Below are positions 19,877-30,000 of a stretch of 64,000 nt of DNA, piece after piece; positions within the stretch are counted from its first letter, which is position 1, and each line of letters starts with the position of its first letter. The translations under genes were made by a program, and so were the position numbers. The stretch spans positions 4,030,001 to 4,094,000 of the forward strand of contig CP118523.1 in NCBI GenBank assembly GCA_029227815.1, in the 5' to 3' direction. Source of the stretch: Clostridiaceae bacterium M8S5. GTDB taxonomy: Bacteria > Bacillota > Clostridia > Tissierellales > MCWD3. The notes under the pieces were generated by a model. The model worked only from the letters and a program-made list of their open reading frames with translations, ran no database searches and was not told the origin of the DNA.

Positions 19877-19883
19877 CTTACTT

Positions 19884-20435
19884 CTAACCTTCCATTTGTT
19901 TTGCTAGAAATTTAGCTGCTGCTTCCGCTAATTTGATTTCTACTTCACCCATATTAACACCTTCATCTTTTGATGTTATTATAACTGCTCCTATCGGGTC
20001 TCCTTGCGAAACAACAGGTGCTATGATTTGTGCTTTGTATTGTTCAGCACTAGCCTCGTCTATTATTAATCTCAATGGCTTTATATCTCCTGATGTTTCG
20101 TAGATTTCTTTACTCTCTATGATTTTTTCTAATTCATTGCTTAGTCTTTTATCATAATATTCCTTATTTGAAGCCCCTGATACTGCAACCACACTATCTC
20201 TATCACATATTATTGAAATATGTTTAACTGTTTGACTTAAAGCCTCAGCATACTCTTTAGCAAACTCACCTAATTCACCTATTGGAGAATATTTTTTAAG
20301 TATCACTTGACCTTCTCTATCTGTGAATATTTCTAATGGATCACCCTCTTTTATTCTAAGTGTTCTTCTTATTTCTTTTGGTATTACTACTCTACCTAAG
20401 TCATCAATCCTTCTAACGATACCTGTAGCTTTCAA
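19884..20435 (-). CDS. spoVT: Stage V sporulation protein T, AbrB-type regulator
   Basis: This 183-residue transcription factor has an N-terminal swapped-hairpin AbrB DNA-binding domain (MKATGIVRRIDDLGRVVIPK, residues 1-50) and a C-terminal GAF-like domain. In Bacillus it is a sigma-G target that tunes forespore gene expression. The start is TTG at 20435, eight bases after GGAGGG. It lies between the PrsA-like gene and the spoVB pair, the conserved position. A TGCATA about 80 bases upstream could be a sigma-G -35, but the matching -10 is poor. Confidence 0.97.
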   Translation of the reverse strand: MKATGIVRRIDDLGRVVIPKEIRRTLRIKEGDPLEIFTDREGQVILKKYSPIGELGEFAKEYAEALSQTVKHISIICDRDSVVAVSGASNKEYYDKRLSNELEKIIESKEIYETSGDIKPLRLIIDEASAEQYKAQIIAPVVSQGDPIGAVIITSKDEGVNMGEVEIKLAEAAAKFLAKQMEG

Positions 20436-20748
20436 ATTTTTTCCCTCCTAGTTATAAAATTGAAGTTGTTTGAGTTTATTATTTTACTTGTGTGATTATT
20501 TTATGCATTGTTGGTAATTAAATTTTATCTTGGTCATATTTTATGTAATTACTAAAAAATTAAACGTATATCATAAAAAAAGATTGATAACATAGTCTAT
20601 CATCTGGAAAACTATAGTAAAAATTCAAGTACAAAGCTATTAATATTAAATAACAGTGTTTAATTAAAGATATGCTAGCAACGGTAATTTTATAGAAAAT
20701 AGAACTTAGCTTTTGTTTAAACAAAAAAAGCCGAATCTCGGCTTTTCT
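20436..20748. other. Intergenic region between spoVT and the PrsA-like gene
   Basis: These 313 AT-rich bases contain no credible gene. The only clear element is the hairpin at 20726-20746. Confidence 0.4.
20726..20746 (-). terminator. Terminator after the PrsA-like gene
   Basis: AAAAGCCGA/TCGGCTTTT stem with a 3-base loop (20726-20734 with 20738-20746), two bases beyond the stop codon, with a T-run on the minus strand. Confidence 0.85.
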
Positions 20749-21813
20749 CTATTCTTTCTTATCATTATTGTTATTTGTTTGTTTGTCTTTGTTTTGTGAA
20801 CTATCTTTTTCTTCTTTGTTATCTTGTTTTTTATCTTCTCCTTGTGTTTTGTCACCTTCTTGCTTCTTGTCTTTTTCTTCTGACTTCGGTTTAGCAAGTT
20901 CTATTAATATTTCCACTTTTGCCTTACTTCTAAACTCTTGCATTTGTTTTTGATATTCTTCTTGCTTCATAGCTCTTATTACTTGGTCTTTGTTTTTTTC
21001 GAACCCAAATTTCTTATCTGTAACTTTTATTATATGGTAACCATAATTCGTTTTAACTGGTTCACTTATTTGTCCTACTTCTAGTTCAAAAGCTTTTTGG
21101 GAGAATTCCTTAACCCAACCGTTGTATGTTTTAAACCCTAAGTCTCCACCATTTTCTTTTGAAGGACATAAAGATTTTTCTTTTGCTAACTCTTCAAATT
21201 TGGCACCTTCATCTAACTGTTTTTTGATTGCCTTAGCTTCTTCTTCTGTCTTTACTAATATGTGACTTGCTCTTACTTGATCAAACAGTGCCTTTCTTTG
21301 CTCATAATACTCTTTAGCTTTTTTGTCATCAACTTTTATAACTTCATCAACATATTTATTAGCAATAATACCTCTTTTTATAAGCACTTGCTTAAAAAAC
21401 TTTTCAGTTATTTTCATATTTTCAAGGTACTTTTTAAAATTTGCTTTTTGCTCATCTGTTGAAATTTGTTTTTTAAATTCTTCTTCTATCTCTTTATCGC
21501 TAGCTTCTACATTGTGCTCTTTTGCCATTTGCTTTAGAACATCCTGCATTATTAGCTCTTCTAACGCTATCTCTTTTATTACTTCATCAAAAGTTCTTCC
21601 ATCACCATAGTTATTATCCCACATATCTGGAGATATCTGTCCATTTGCTTCTGCTACCTTTTTTTGGAAAGTTACATATTGATCCAAATCATCTTTCGTG
21701 ATTGCTTGCCCATTTACTTTTGCTACTACATCCTTATTATCTTTACTACATCCAACAAATGCGGCTAAACTTATAATTATAGCCATAAAAATTATTAATC
21801 TATTTTTTTTCAA
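20749..21813 (-). CDS. Lipoprotein peptidyl-prolyl isomerase (PrsA/SurA type)
   Basis: This extracytoplasmic foldase assists folding of exported proteins. The start is placed at TTG 21813, eight bases after AGGAG; the in-frame GTG three codons earlier overlaps that site. The 354-residue product has a lipoprotein signal ending AFVGC (Cys22), a SurA-N-like chaperone region, and a parvulin domain (about 180-270) with RASHILVKTEEEA and the GGDLGF and YGYHIIKV motifs. The last 45 residues are a low-complexity Lys/Glu/Asp/Asn tail. A foldase gene between mfd and spoVT is common in Clostridia; Bacillus has none there. Confidence 0.92.
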   Translation of the reverse strand: MKKNRLIIFMAIIISLAAFVGCSKDNKDVVAKVNGQAITKDDLDQYVTFQKKVAEANGQISPDMWDNNYGDGRTFDEVIKEIALEELIMQDVLKQMAKEHNVEASDKEIEEEFKKQISTDEQKANFKKYLENMKITEKFFKQVLIKRGIIANKYVDEVIKVDDKKAKEYYEQRKALFDQVRASHILVKTEEEAKAIKKQLDEGAKFEELAKEKSLCPSKENGGDLGFKTYNGWVKEFSQKAFELEVGQISEPVKTNYGYHIIKVTDKKFGFEKNKDQVIRAMKQEEYQKQMQEFRSKAKVEILIELAKPKSEEKDKKQEGDKTQGEDKKQDNKEEKDSSQNKDKQTNNNNDKKE

Positions 21814-21858
21814 GTTTTTCACTCCTAACTAGATAAAATCATTTGTACCACTAATCTA

Positions 21859-24800
21859 TTATATATCAATTTGTCTATTATTTAAACTATCAATTTTATT
21901 AACTATTTTTTCTAATGTTGATATAATGCTATTTTGAGATGTATTATTAAGTTTGTATTTCAAACCAGGTGTTTTTGACAAATCAAAATTAATCCCTCTT
22001 CTAAAATATTGTGAAAACTCATTTATGAACACTGGGGTTAAAACATTCACATCATCAAACTGCACCTTAAATATATTCTTTTTTTGTTCTACACTTAGAA
22101 TATGGTTTCTTCTGCAAATAGATTTAATGTAGGCTATCTTGATTAGATTTTCTACTTCTTTTGGCAAATCTCCATACCTATCTATTAACTCTTCTATTGT
22201 ATCACTTGTATCTTCCAAGCTCTTTATAGTTGATATTTTCTTATACATATCAACTTTTTGTTGTTCATTTTGGATATATCTTTTAGGTATATAACAATTT
22301 ACATTAAGCTCTATAGCAGTATCTACCTGTTTTTCTTTTACCTTTCCTTTTAACTGATCTACTGTCTCTTCTAAGTACTTTACATACAAGTCATAACCAA
22401 TTGCAGCCATATGACCATGTTGTTCTGAACCAAGTATATTACCTGCTCCTCTTATTTCTAAATCCCTCATAGCTATCTTAAAACCTGAACCAAATTCAGT
22501 AAACTCTTTAATGGCTTTAAGTCTTTTCTCTGCAATTTCTGATAAAACCTTGTCTTTTTCATAAGTAAAATAAGCAAATGCTACTTTATTTGATCTACCA
22601 ACTCTTCCTCTTAATTGATAAAGCTGTGATAGCCCCATTTTATCAGCATCATATACTATCATTGTATTTACATTCGGTATATCCAGCCCTGTTTCTATTA
22701 TTGTTGTACATACTAAAACATCATATTCCCCATTTAAGTAATCAATCATTATATGTTCTAATTCTCTCTCACTCATTTGACCATGTCCAACTGCAATTCT
22801 AGCTTCTGGGACAAGTGCTTTTATACGAGATGCCATCTTTTTTATACTCTTAACTCTGTTATACACAAAATACACCTGTCCATTTCGGTTCATCTCTTTT
22901 TTTATTGCATCAACTACTAATTGGTCGTTATATTCCATAACATAGGTTTGTATGGGATATCTTTCTTCTGGCGGCTCTTCTATTAAACTCATATCTCTAA
23001 CACCTATTAAAGACATATGAAGCGTTCTTGGAATAGGTGTAGCTGTTAATGTTAATACATCTATGTTTTCTTTTATTTGCTTTATTTTTTCTTTATGCTT
23101 AACTCCAAATCTCTGTTCCTCATCTATAATTAGTAATCCCAAATCATGAAATATAACGTCTTTTGAAAGCATTCTATGTGTTCCTACTATTATGTCTAAA
23201 TTTGCACCTTTTAGATTTGATAATATCTTTTTTTGCTGTGATGGTGTTCTAAATCTACTGAGCATTTCTACTTTCACTGGAAAATCTTTGAACCTGTTAA
23301 CTATAGTATTGTAATGTTGCTGAGCTAATATTGTCGTCGGAACTAATATAGCCACCTGCTTACTTTCCATAACCGCTTTAAATGCAGCTCTTAATGCTAC
23401 TTCGGTTTTTCCATAGCCAACATCTCCACATAACAATCTGTCCATCGCTTCCTTCTTCTGCATGTTGTCTTTTATCTCTTTTATACATTTTAACTGATCA
23501 GGAGTTTCTTCATATGGAAACATATCTTCAAATTGTTTTTGCCATAGCGTGTCTTTTAAAAACTCATGTCCCTTTTGCATATGCCTTTTTGCATATAGCT
23601 CAAGTAAATCTTTAGCCATATCCTCTATTGATTTTTTGACCTTATTTTTTGTTTTTATCCAATCTCCACTACCTAATTTATTGATTTTTGGTCTTACTGA
23701 ATCTGCTCCAATATATTTTTGTATTAGATCCATTTGTTCAACTGGTACAAACAACTTATCTTCTCCCGAATACTTTATGCACATATAATCTTTCTTTATT
23801 CCCTGCACGTCTAATTGCTCTATACCAGTGTATTTGCCTATACCGTGACTTTCATGTACTACATAATCTCCTATTTTTAAATCTGTAAATGAAGAAATCT
23901 TTCTGCCACTTTCTTTTGATTTTGAGGTCCTCTTTTTCTTGTTTACACCAAATATCTCTCTATCACTTATAATCATTAGCTTTAATTCTGGATATTCAAA
24001 CCCTTTACTAATAGTACCTTCTGTTATAAATACCTGCCCAGAAAAGATCTCTACTTCTTTTTTGTCTGTATACAAACACTCTACGTCTAATTCTTTGAGA
24101 CTCTTCTCCAGTCTTTTTCCTCTTTCCTGTGTCCCTGATGGTATTATTATTTTATATCCGCTATATTTAAGTCTTTTTAATTCATCAGCTATTAATTGCA
24201 TCTTATTATGAAACGGCTGAATTTCTTTAGATACTATACTTATAATTTCTTTGAATTTAAAGTTTTTATTATTTTTTAATAACGACGACATGCAAATACA
24301 ATTCTTGGACTTTATATCTTCTAAAATATCATCGCAATCTAGATATATATCTTTGTGTTTTCCTAATAATTCTCCTCTTTCGTACAAATCTGTGTACTTA
24401 CTTATAAAATCTTCTTTAATATTTTTACATTCATCCATTATTCTTTGAGGATCATCCAATATTACTAAGCTATTTTTATTAAAATAGCTTAGTATACTTG
24501 TTAACCTATCTACATATGGTATTAACATATTTATATTTTGAATATCAACACCTTCATTTAAACTGTGTATATATGCTTTAAACTTCTCCTCTAATCTATC
24601 CACAATGCTACTAAACGACTCTTTTGATATCCTTTTAATTGATTTTTGTAAATCTCTTTGCAACTTTTTACTTATATCGCCTATTTGATTTTTTTCTATT
24701 AATACCTCTTTAAAAGGTGGTACGTCTATACGATCAAGATTATACATTGACCTTTGATCTTTTAAATCAAAGCACCTTATTGAATCTACTTCATCTCCAA

Positions 24801-25389
24801 ACAACTCTATTCTAACAGGGTTATTTGAATTTGATGGAAAGAAGTCTATTAATCCTCCTCTAACACTAAACTGACCCGTACCTTCTACCATATCAACTCT
24901 TTCGTATCCATTTATTATAAAATTATTTATGCACTCCTCTAAATTGAGTTCTTGCTGTGAATCTATTGAAAATCTACACTCACCAAATGTCTCTGGCATC
25001 ATAACTCTATTTAACAATGTCTCTATGGATGCTACTACTATTATTTTTTGATTACTAAAAAGCTTATTCATTACTTTTAATCTTTGGTCATTTATCTCAT
25101 GACTATACGCATCTATATCATATAAAAGCATTTGTTTTACTGGATAATGCTCTACTGTTTTACCATAAAATTTTAAATCTTCTACAATCCTTTTAGCTCT
25201 AAATTCATCATGTGTGACTATTAATATTTGGTTAGACAACTCAGTATTTAAACAGTATGCTATATGACTAATATTTTCTTGTAAAATTCCATGTACTTGT
25301 ATAGGAGATATATCTTTTTTTATACAGTCTACAATTTTTTTGTATGGTTTAAGGTTTTTCATTTGGTCTATAAATATGTTTTTCTCCAA
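21859..25389 (-). CDS. mfd: Transcription-repair coupling factor Mfd
   Basis: Mfd pushes stalled RNA polymerase off DNA lesions and recruits UvrA. The protein of about 1176 residues shows the UvrB-like N-terminal module, the RNAP-interaction segment (DLKIGDYVVHESHGIGKYTG), and a RecG-like superfamily-2 translocase with Walker A GDVGYGKT and the DEEQ box (IIDEEQRFGV). The TRCF C-terminal domain follows. I place the start at TTG 25389, nine bases after AGGAG; a TTG three codons earlier directly abuts the ribosome binding site. It lies in the conserved pth-mfd order. Confidence 0.96.
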   Translation of the reverse strand: MEKNIFIDQMKNLKPYKKIVDCIKKDISPIQVHGILQENISHIAYCLNTELSNQILIVTHDEFRAKRIVEDLKFYGKTVEHYPVKQMLLYDIDAYSHEINDQRLKVMNKLFSNQKIIVVASIETLLNRVMMPETFGECRFSIDSQQELNLEECINNFIINGYERVDMVEGTGQFSVRGGLIDFFPSNSNNPVRIELFGDEVDSIRCFDLKDQRSMYNLDRIDVPPFKEVLIEKNQIGDISKKLQRDLQKSIKRISKESFSSIVDRLEEKFKAYIHSLNEGVDIQNINMLIPYVDRLTSILSYFNKNSLVILDDPQRIMDECKNIKEDFISKYTDLYERGELLGKHKDIYLDCDDILEDIKSKNCICMSSLLKNNKNFKFKEIISIVSKEIQPFHNKMQLIADELKRLKYSGYKIIIPSGTQERGKRLEKSLKELDVECLYTDKKEVEIFSGQVFITEGTISKGFEYPELKLMIISDREIFGVNKKKRTSKSKESGRKISSFTDLKIGDYVVHESHGIGKYTGIEQLDVQGIKKDYMCIKYSGEDKLFVPVEQMDLIQKYIGADSVRPKINKLGSGDWIKTKNKVKKSIEDMAKDLLELYAKRHMQKGHEFLKDTLWQKQFEDMFPYEETPDQLKCIKEIKDNMQKKEAMDRLLCGDVGYGKTEVALRAAFKAVMESKQVAILVPTTILAQQHYNTIVNRFKDFPVKVEMLSRFRTPSQQKKILSNLKGANLDIIVGTHRMLSKDVIFHDLGLLIIDEEQRFGVKHKEKIKQIKENIDVLTLTATPIPRTLHMSLIGVRDMSLIEEPPEERYPIQTYVMEYNDQLVVDAIKKEMNRNGQVYFVYNRVKSIKKMASRIKALVPEARIAVGHGQMSERELEHIMIDYLNGEYDVLVCTTIIETGLDIPNVNTMIVYDADKMGLSQLYQLRGRVGRSNKVAFAYFTYEKDKVLSEIAEKRLKAIKEFTEFGSGFKIAMRDLEIRGAGNILGSEQHGHMAAIGYDLYVKYLEETVDQLKGKVKEKQVDTAIELNVNCYIPKRYIQNEQQKVDMYKKISTIKSLEDTSDTIEELIDRYGDLPKEVENLIKIAYIKSICRRNHILSVEQKKNIFKVQFDDVNVLTPVFINEFSQYFRRGINFDLSKTPGLKYKLNNTSQNSIISTLEKIVNKIDSLNNRQIDI

Positions 25390-25498
25390 CAGTACCAACT
25401 CCTTTTGATGTGCTAATTATAACTGATAACAAGTACACACTCTTAATATTAAAAGTATAAACTTCTTATCAGTTTTATAAAAAGTTATAACAAACCTA

Positions 25499-25522
25499 GG
25501 GGCTGTCTTACGAGACATCCCC
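25499..25522 (-). terminator. Hairpin between pth and mfd
   Basis: GGGGCTGTCT pairs with AGACATCCCC (25499-25508 with 25513-25522) with one mismatch. It has only a weak T-run, so read-through from pth into mfd is likely. Confidence 0.55.
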
Positions 25523-25550
25523 CTTGTCAGTTATAAAGTTGCGTTCATCT

Positions 25551-26117
25551 TTATTTCTTTTTATTAAATTTATTCATAGCATAATCCACGTTATTTTTTA
25601 TTATTTCTATTACTGAATCACTTGCTATCTCTACGATCTCATCTATTTTTTCTCTTTCTTCTTTATTAAATTTATTAAGCACAAAATACGCTAAATCTTG
25701 ACCTTGATTAGGCCTTCCTATTCCTATTCTAATTCTTGGAAAATCATCATTTTTTATATGATAAATTATAGATTTCATTCCATTATGACTTCCTGCACTA
25801 CCCTTTTTCCTTATTCTAATAGTCCCAAGGTCTATATCTATGTCATCGTATATTACTATTAAATTCTGCACGGGTATATTGGTATATTTTAATAGCTCCA
25901 TTACAGAGATTCCACTATTATTCATATATGTTTGAGGTTTAACTAATATTACTTTATTCCCCTCAATATTTGTTTCTCCATATACTGACTTAAATTTAAT
26001 CTTATTTAGCTTTACACTGTATTTCTGTGCAATACAATCTATGGTATTGAATCCTACGTTGTGTTTTGTATCTGAATATTTACTACCTGGATTGCCTAAC
26101 CCTATAACTGCATACAA
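25551..26117 (-). CDS. pth: Peptidyl-tRNA hydrolase
   Basis: Pth releases peptides from prematurely dissociated peptidyl-tRNA. I choose TTG 26117 as start, nine bases after AGGAG, giving MYAVIGLGNPGSKY; an upstream TTG touches the ribosome binding site. The 188-residue protein has the catalytic His19 in DTKHNVGF, the YMNNSG loop and the IRKKGSAGSHNGMKS motif. In Bacillus it is spoVC, at the same place between prs and mfd. Confidence 0.97.
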   Translation of the reverse strand: MYAVIGLGNPGSKYSDTKHNVGFNTIDCIAQKYSVKLNKIKFKSVYGETNIEGNKVILVKPQTYMNNSGISVMELLKYTNIPVQNLIVIYDDIDIDLGTIRIRKKGSAGSHNGMKSIIYHIKNDDFPRIRIGIGRPNQGQDLAYFVLNKFNKEEREKIDEIVEIASDSVIEIIKNNVDYAMNKFNKKK

Positions 26118-26181
26118 GTCATTCAACTCCTTATACTAATTTATCCTTCATATATAGCCATGTATACAGCTTTTTTTAATT

Positions 26182-27138
26182 CTAATCAAATAACTTACTT
26201 ACTGAATCATTATTGTTAATTCTCTTTATTGCTTCTGCAAACAATGGCGATATTGACATTACTTCTATGTTTTTAATTTGCTTTTCCTGTGTTAATGGTA
26301 TAGTATCAGTTACTACCAGCTTCTCTATAACAGAATTTTCTATTCTCTCTATTGCTGGTCCAGATAATACAGCATGTGCACAACATGCATAAACCTTTTT
26401 TGCACCAAAATCCTTTAATACTTTTGCTGCCTTTGTCATTGATCCTGCTGTATCGATGATATCATCAACTATTATAACGTTTTTATCTTGTATATCTCCT
26501 ATTACATTCATTACCTCTGAAACATTTGCTTTTGGTCTTCTCTTTTCTATAATAGCTATCGGTAAATCTAATATACTTGCAAAGTTCCTCGCTCTTCTAA
26601 CTCCACCTATATCTGGTGATACTATAACTGTATCTTTATCAACTAAATCGTTATCTTTAAAATATTTTGCTAAAATAGGCACTGCTTTTAAATGATCTAC
26701 TGGTATATCAAAATATCCTTGTAATTGAGCCGCATGTAAATCTATAGTTACAACTCTATCCGCTCCAGCTGTAGTTAGGATATCAGCAACAAGTTTTGAT
26801 GTAATTGGGTCTCTTGCCTTTGTCTTTCTATCTTGTCTTGCATAACCATAGTAAGGTATAACTGCATTTATTCTCCCTGCAGATGCTCTTTTAAATGCAT
26901 CAATCATTATTAATAATTCCATTAGATTTTCATTAACTGGGGGACATGTAGACTGTATAACATAAACATCGCCACCTCTTACGGTCTCGTTGATATCTAC
27001 TGAAATTTCTCCATCACTGAATGTACCTACTACACTGTCTCCTAAATCAACACCGATTTCTTTACATATTTTTTCTGCAAGTTCTTTATTTGCATTACCA
27101 GTGAAAATTTTTATGCCCATTTTATTATTAGAACACAC
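26182..27138 (-). CDS. prs: Ribose-phosphate pyrophosphokinase
   Basis: Prs makes PRPP from ribose 5-phosphate and ATP, feeding purine, pyrimidine, His, Trp and NAD synthesis. The 318-residue protein has the flexible catalytic loop [16 protein letters not shown], the [12 protein letters not shown] motif and the PRPP loop [13 protein letters not shown]. The start is GTG at 27138, seven bases after AGGAGG; Met7 is a weaker option. The glmU-prs-pth order matches Bacillus without the ctc gene. Confidence 0.98.
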   Translation of the reverse strand: MCSNNKMGIKIFTGNANKELAEKICKEIGVDLGDSVVGTFSDGEISVDINETVRGGDVYVIQSTCPPVNENLMELLIMIDAFKRASAGRINAVIPYYGYARQDRKTKARDPITSKLVADILTTAGADRVVTIDLHAAQLQGYFDIPVDHLKAVPILAKYFKDNDLVDKDTVIVSPDIGGVRRARNFASILDLPIAIIEKRRPKANVSEVMNVIGDIQDKNVIIVDDIIDTAGSMTKAAKVLKDFGAKKVYACCAHAVLSGPAIERIENSVIEKLVVTDTIPLTQEKQIKNIEVMSISPLFAEAIKRINNNDSVSKLFD

Positions 27139-27254
27139 TAAAATTCCTCCTTTTATTATAAAACAAATTAATCGTTGTATTTTGTAAAATCACATTTCTT
27201 ATTATAACACAAATGTACTTCTCTACAATTAAATTTTGTCTAACTGTGTATATT

Positions 27255-28637
27255 TTATTTTTTGTTCTTTACCCAATTATCTTTATTAATCTGTCTTGCT
27301 CTTGCTATTGAAAGTGCATTTGCCTGTACATCATCAGTAATAGTTGATCCCGCTGCTAGTAACGCGTTTTCTTTGATTGTTACTGGCGCTACCAAATTAC
27401 AGTTACTTCCTACAAACACATTATCCTCAACTGTTGTTTGATGCTTATTTACACCATCGTAATTTACAAATACTACGCCACATCCTATATTAACTTTATC
27501 TCCTACATTAGCATCTCCTATATAGGCCAGATGGCTAGCTTTAGTGTTATTTCCAATGGTAGAATTCTTTACTTCAACAAAATCACCTATTTTAACATTG
27601 TTTCCTATATTACTATTTGGACGTAAGTAAGCATATGGTCCTATTGTTGTATTATCCCCTATTTTACTTTCCACAATAGTTGACTGTTCAACTTTAACAT
27701 CATTTCCAATAGTACTATCTATTATTCTACTATTTGGTCCTATGACACAATCTTTTCCTATAATCGTAGATCCTTCTATATATGTGTTTGGATATATGAT
27801 TGTGTCTCTTCCTATTTCTACCCCATACTCTATGTATGTGCTATTTGGGTTTATTATCGTCACTCCACTGAGCATAATCTCATCGTTTATCCTCTTTTGC
27901 ATTATTTGTTGTACTTCTGCTAGCTGTACTCTTGAATTAATACCTAAAATTTCATTGTTATCATCAAGTTTACAAGCACCTACTTTATATCCATCTTGTT
28001 TCAGTATCTTTATTGTATCTGTTAAATAGTATTCATTCTGAGAATTATCATTTGTGAGTTTTTTAAGCGCTTCTTTCAATCGCTTACCACTAAAACAATA
28101 TATACCTGAATTCACTTCTTTTTTAGCCTTTTGCATTTCATCCGCATCTTTCTCTTCTACTATCTCTGATACTGTGCTATTTAATTCATCTCTAATTATT
28201 CTTCCATATCCTTTTGGATTATTAATATCAGCCGTTAATATTGTTACTTCATTTTTTTCCCTATCATGATATTCTATTATCTTTTTGATTGTTGTATCTG
28301 TAACTAAAGGTGTATCTCCACAAAGTGTTATAACTGTGTCATCATCGCCAATATACTCTTTAGCTTGCATCACCGCATATCCTGTTCCATAAGGAACGTT
28401 TTCTCCTATCGGTTGCTCTATAGCTTCTACTTTATTTTGTCCATGTTTTTCAATCTCTTTTAATACTTCTTCTTTATTATGTCCTACTATTATTACGCTT
28501 TTATCACTACCTCCATTTATACACGTACTCATCATATAATTTATAATACTTTTACCACAAACTTTATGCACAGCTTTTGGTAACTTTGATTTCATCCTTG
28601 ATCCTTCACCTGCTGCTAGTATTACTGATATAATCAT
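27255..28637 (-). CDS. glmU: Bifunctional GlmU (uridyltransferase / acetyltransferase)
   Basis: GlmU acetylates glucosamine 1-phosphate and uridylates the product to UDP-GlcNAc, the precursor of peptidoglycan and teichoic acids. The N-terminal pyrophosphorylase half opens with LAAGEGSRMKSKLPK (7-21). The C-terminal half (from about residue 250) is a left-handed beta helix of hexapeptide repeats (IGNNVKIG, IGDNTTIG) and ends with the acetyltransferase site region. At 460 residues it has normal length. It lies in the spoVG-glmU-prs order. Confidence 0.98.
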   Translation of the reverse strand: MIISVILAAGEGSRMKSKLPKAVHKVCGKSIINYMMSTCINGGSDKSVIIVGHNKEEVLKEIEKHGQNKVEAIEQPIGENVPYGTGYAVMQAKEYIGDDDTVITLCGDTPLVTDTTIKKIIEYHDREKNEVTILTADINNPKGYGRIIRDELNSTVSEIVEEKDADEMQKAKKEVNSGIYCFSGKRLKEALKKLTNDNSQNEYYLTDTIKILKQDGYKVGACKLDDNNEILGINSRVQLAEVQQIMQKRINDEIMLSGVTIINPNSTYIEYGVEIGRDTIIYPNTYIEGSTIIGKDCVIGPNSRIIDSTIGNDVKVEQSTIVESKIGDNTTIGPYAYLRPNSNIGNNVKIGDFVEVKNSTIGNNTKASHLAYIGDANVGDKVNIGCGVVFVNYDGVNKHQTTVEDNVFVGSNCNLVAPVTIKENALLAAGSTITDDVQANALSIARARQINKDNWVKNKK

Positions 28638-28763
28638 ACTTTCCCGCCTCTCTAACTTTGATCTATTTAATTTTTAGTTTTTGTCAAATTTATAGAATAA
28701 ATATCTTCTTTTTCCCTTGTATTATAACAAAACATATCGCTAATAACAAATTTAATGGCAAAA

Positions 28764-28790
28764 AATAAAAGAGTCTAGGACTCTTTTATT
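28764..28790 (-). terminator. Terminator after spoVG
   Basis: AATAAAAGAGTC/GACTCTTTTATT stem (28764-28775 with 28779-28790), loop TAG, overlapping the spoVG stop codon, with flanking A/T runs. Confidence 0.85.
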
Positions 28791-29058
28791 CTGCACATTC
28801 TACTTCAACTTCTTTTTGGTATTCTGAAAATACCGCTTCTTGTATCTTGCTTCTTGTTTCAGAGTTTATTGGGTGGGCTATATCTCTAAATTCTCCATCT
28901 ACCATCTTTCTACTTGGCATAGCTATAAACAATCCATTCTGCCCTTCAATAATCTTTATGTCGTGTACCACAAACTCATTGTCGAATGTTACAGAAACAA
29001 TAGCTTTCATTTTTCCATCATTGTTTATTTTTCTTACTCTAACATCAGTAACGTTCAT
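28786..29058 (-). CDS. spoVG: SpoVG, RNA/DNA-binding regulator
   Basis: SpoVG is a small conserved nucleic-acid-binding regulator linked to septation, sporulation and capsule control. The start is ATG 29058 ([12 protein letters not shown]), preceded by GGAAGGTGGTGAG; the frame is open seven codons further but the internal Met has the proper ribosome binding site. The 90-residue protein contains the conserved [18 protein letters not shown] and FRDIAHPIN segments. A textbook sigma-H promoter stands upstream, as for Bacillus spoVG. Confidence 0.97.
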   Translation of the reverse strand: MNVTDVRVRKINNDGKMKAIVSVTFDNEFVVHDIKIIEGQNGLFIAMPSRKMVDGEFRDIAHPINSETRSKIQEAVFSEYQKEVEVECAE

Positions 29059-29100
29059 GATCTCACCACCTTCCTGCATAACTCAGTTGTATATACAGTA

Positions 29101-29129
29101 TAATTCTATATTATTTTGGTAATTCCTTC
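29101..29129 (-). promoter_or_regulatory. Sigma-H promoter of spoVG
   Basis: On the minus strand GAAGGAATT (29121-29129) and ATAGAATTA (29101-29109) are 11 bases apart. Both match the Bacillus sigma-H consensus (RnAGGAwWW, n11-12, RnnGAATww) at every position. The spoVG P1 promoter of Bacillus is of this type. Confidence 0.8.
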
Positions 29130-29162
29130 TTTTTTTTAAAATTATTACTTTTTTTAATAATT

Positions 29163-29987
29163 TTATTTCAAAAACATGTCATCATTTACAGCTATTTCAA
29201 CGCTTTTAGTTATTTCATTTATATTTTTTAATTTTAATAATGACACGTAATCATCTACAACTTTGTTTTCAGGAATTTCTGTTGATACTAAAATACCTGT
29301 TCCCACTACTTTTGCATCAAATTCATGCATCATGTCATAAATTCCTTTTATTGTACCACCTGCTCTCATAAAATCATCTATAACTAATACTTTAGAACCT
29401 TCTTTTAATGCTTTTCTTGCTAAGGACATGGTCTGAATCTTTTTTGTTGAACCAGAAACATAATTTATACTAACCGTTGGTCCTTCTGTTATTTTTGAAT
29501 CTTTCCTAATTATTATTAGTGGTTTATTAAAAATTTTAGCTGTCATTAAAGCAAGTGGAATTCCCTTTGTCTCAACTGTTATAATGTAATCAATTTCCTT
29601 ATCTTTGAAAACAGAGTAAAATATTTTGCCAATATTATAAATCCATTCTGGCGAATATAATAAATCTATCATATATATAAATCCACCTGCTATTACTCTG
29701 TTGCCCATAGATATATCTTTACACATTTTATCTAGGAGTTTTAGGATTTGGCTATTATTTAACGCCGGGAGATATCTAACTCCGCCTGATACTCCTGATA
29801 GTGTTTCTATATAACCTAATTGAAGCTTTTCTACTAATTTTTTTATTATAACAATATCTTCACTTATAGTTGATTTAGCTGCATCAAATTTATCATTAAA
29901 ATAATTATAAGTAAATATTTTATTAGGATTATCTGTTAAGATATTCATTAATGCACCTATTCTCTCATTTCTTTTTAATTTATTCAC
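29163..29987 (-). CDS. purR: Purine operon repressor PurR
   Basis: PurR of the Gram-positive type has an N-terminal winged helix (about 1-75; KRNERIGALMNIL) and a phosphoribosyltransferase-like C-terminal domain with the PRPP motif VLVIDDFMRAGGT. PRPP binding relieves repression. The 274-residue length is normal. The start is GTG at 29987, seven bases after GGAGG. An inverted CACGAAT repeat immediately upstream resembles a PurBox, so the gene is probably autoregulated. It precedes spoVG by 104 bases and diverges from murC. Confidence 0.96.
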   Translation of the reverse strand: MNKLKRNERIGALMNILTDNPNKIFTYNYFNDKFDAAKSTISEDIVIIKKLVEKLQLGYIETLSGVSGGVRYLPALNNSQILKLLDKMCKDISMGNRVIAGGFIYMIDLLYSPEWIYNIGKIFYSVFKDKEIDYIITVETKGIPLALMTAKIFNKPLIIIRKDSKITEGPTVSINYVSGSTKKIQTMSLARKALKEGSKVLVIDDFMRAGGTIKGIYDMMHEFDAKVVGTGILVSTEIPENKVVDDYVSLLKLKNINEITKSVEIAVNDDMFLK

Positions 29988-30000
29988 TTTTAACCTCCAA

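Larger units (their letters stand above)
19373..19883. other. spoVT-spoVB intergenic region
   Basis: These 511 bases contain the spoVB copy 2 leader, a hairpin at 19573-19609, the spoVT terminator and about 230 bases (19612-19845) with no visible gene or RNA. Confidence 0.4.

Noticed and set aside
20436..20560. Sigma-G promoter upstream of spoVT
   Set aside because: A TGCATA is present, but the following -10 region does not match the sigma-G consensus well enough to list as a feature.
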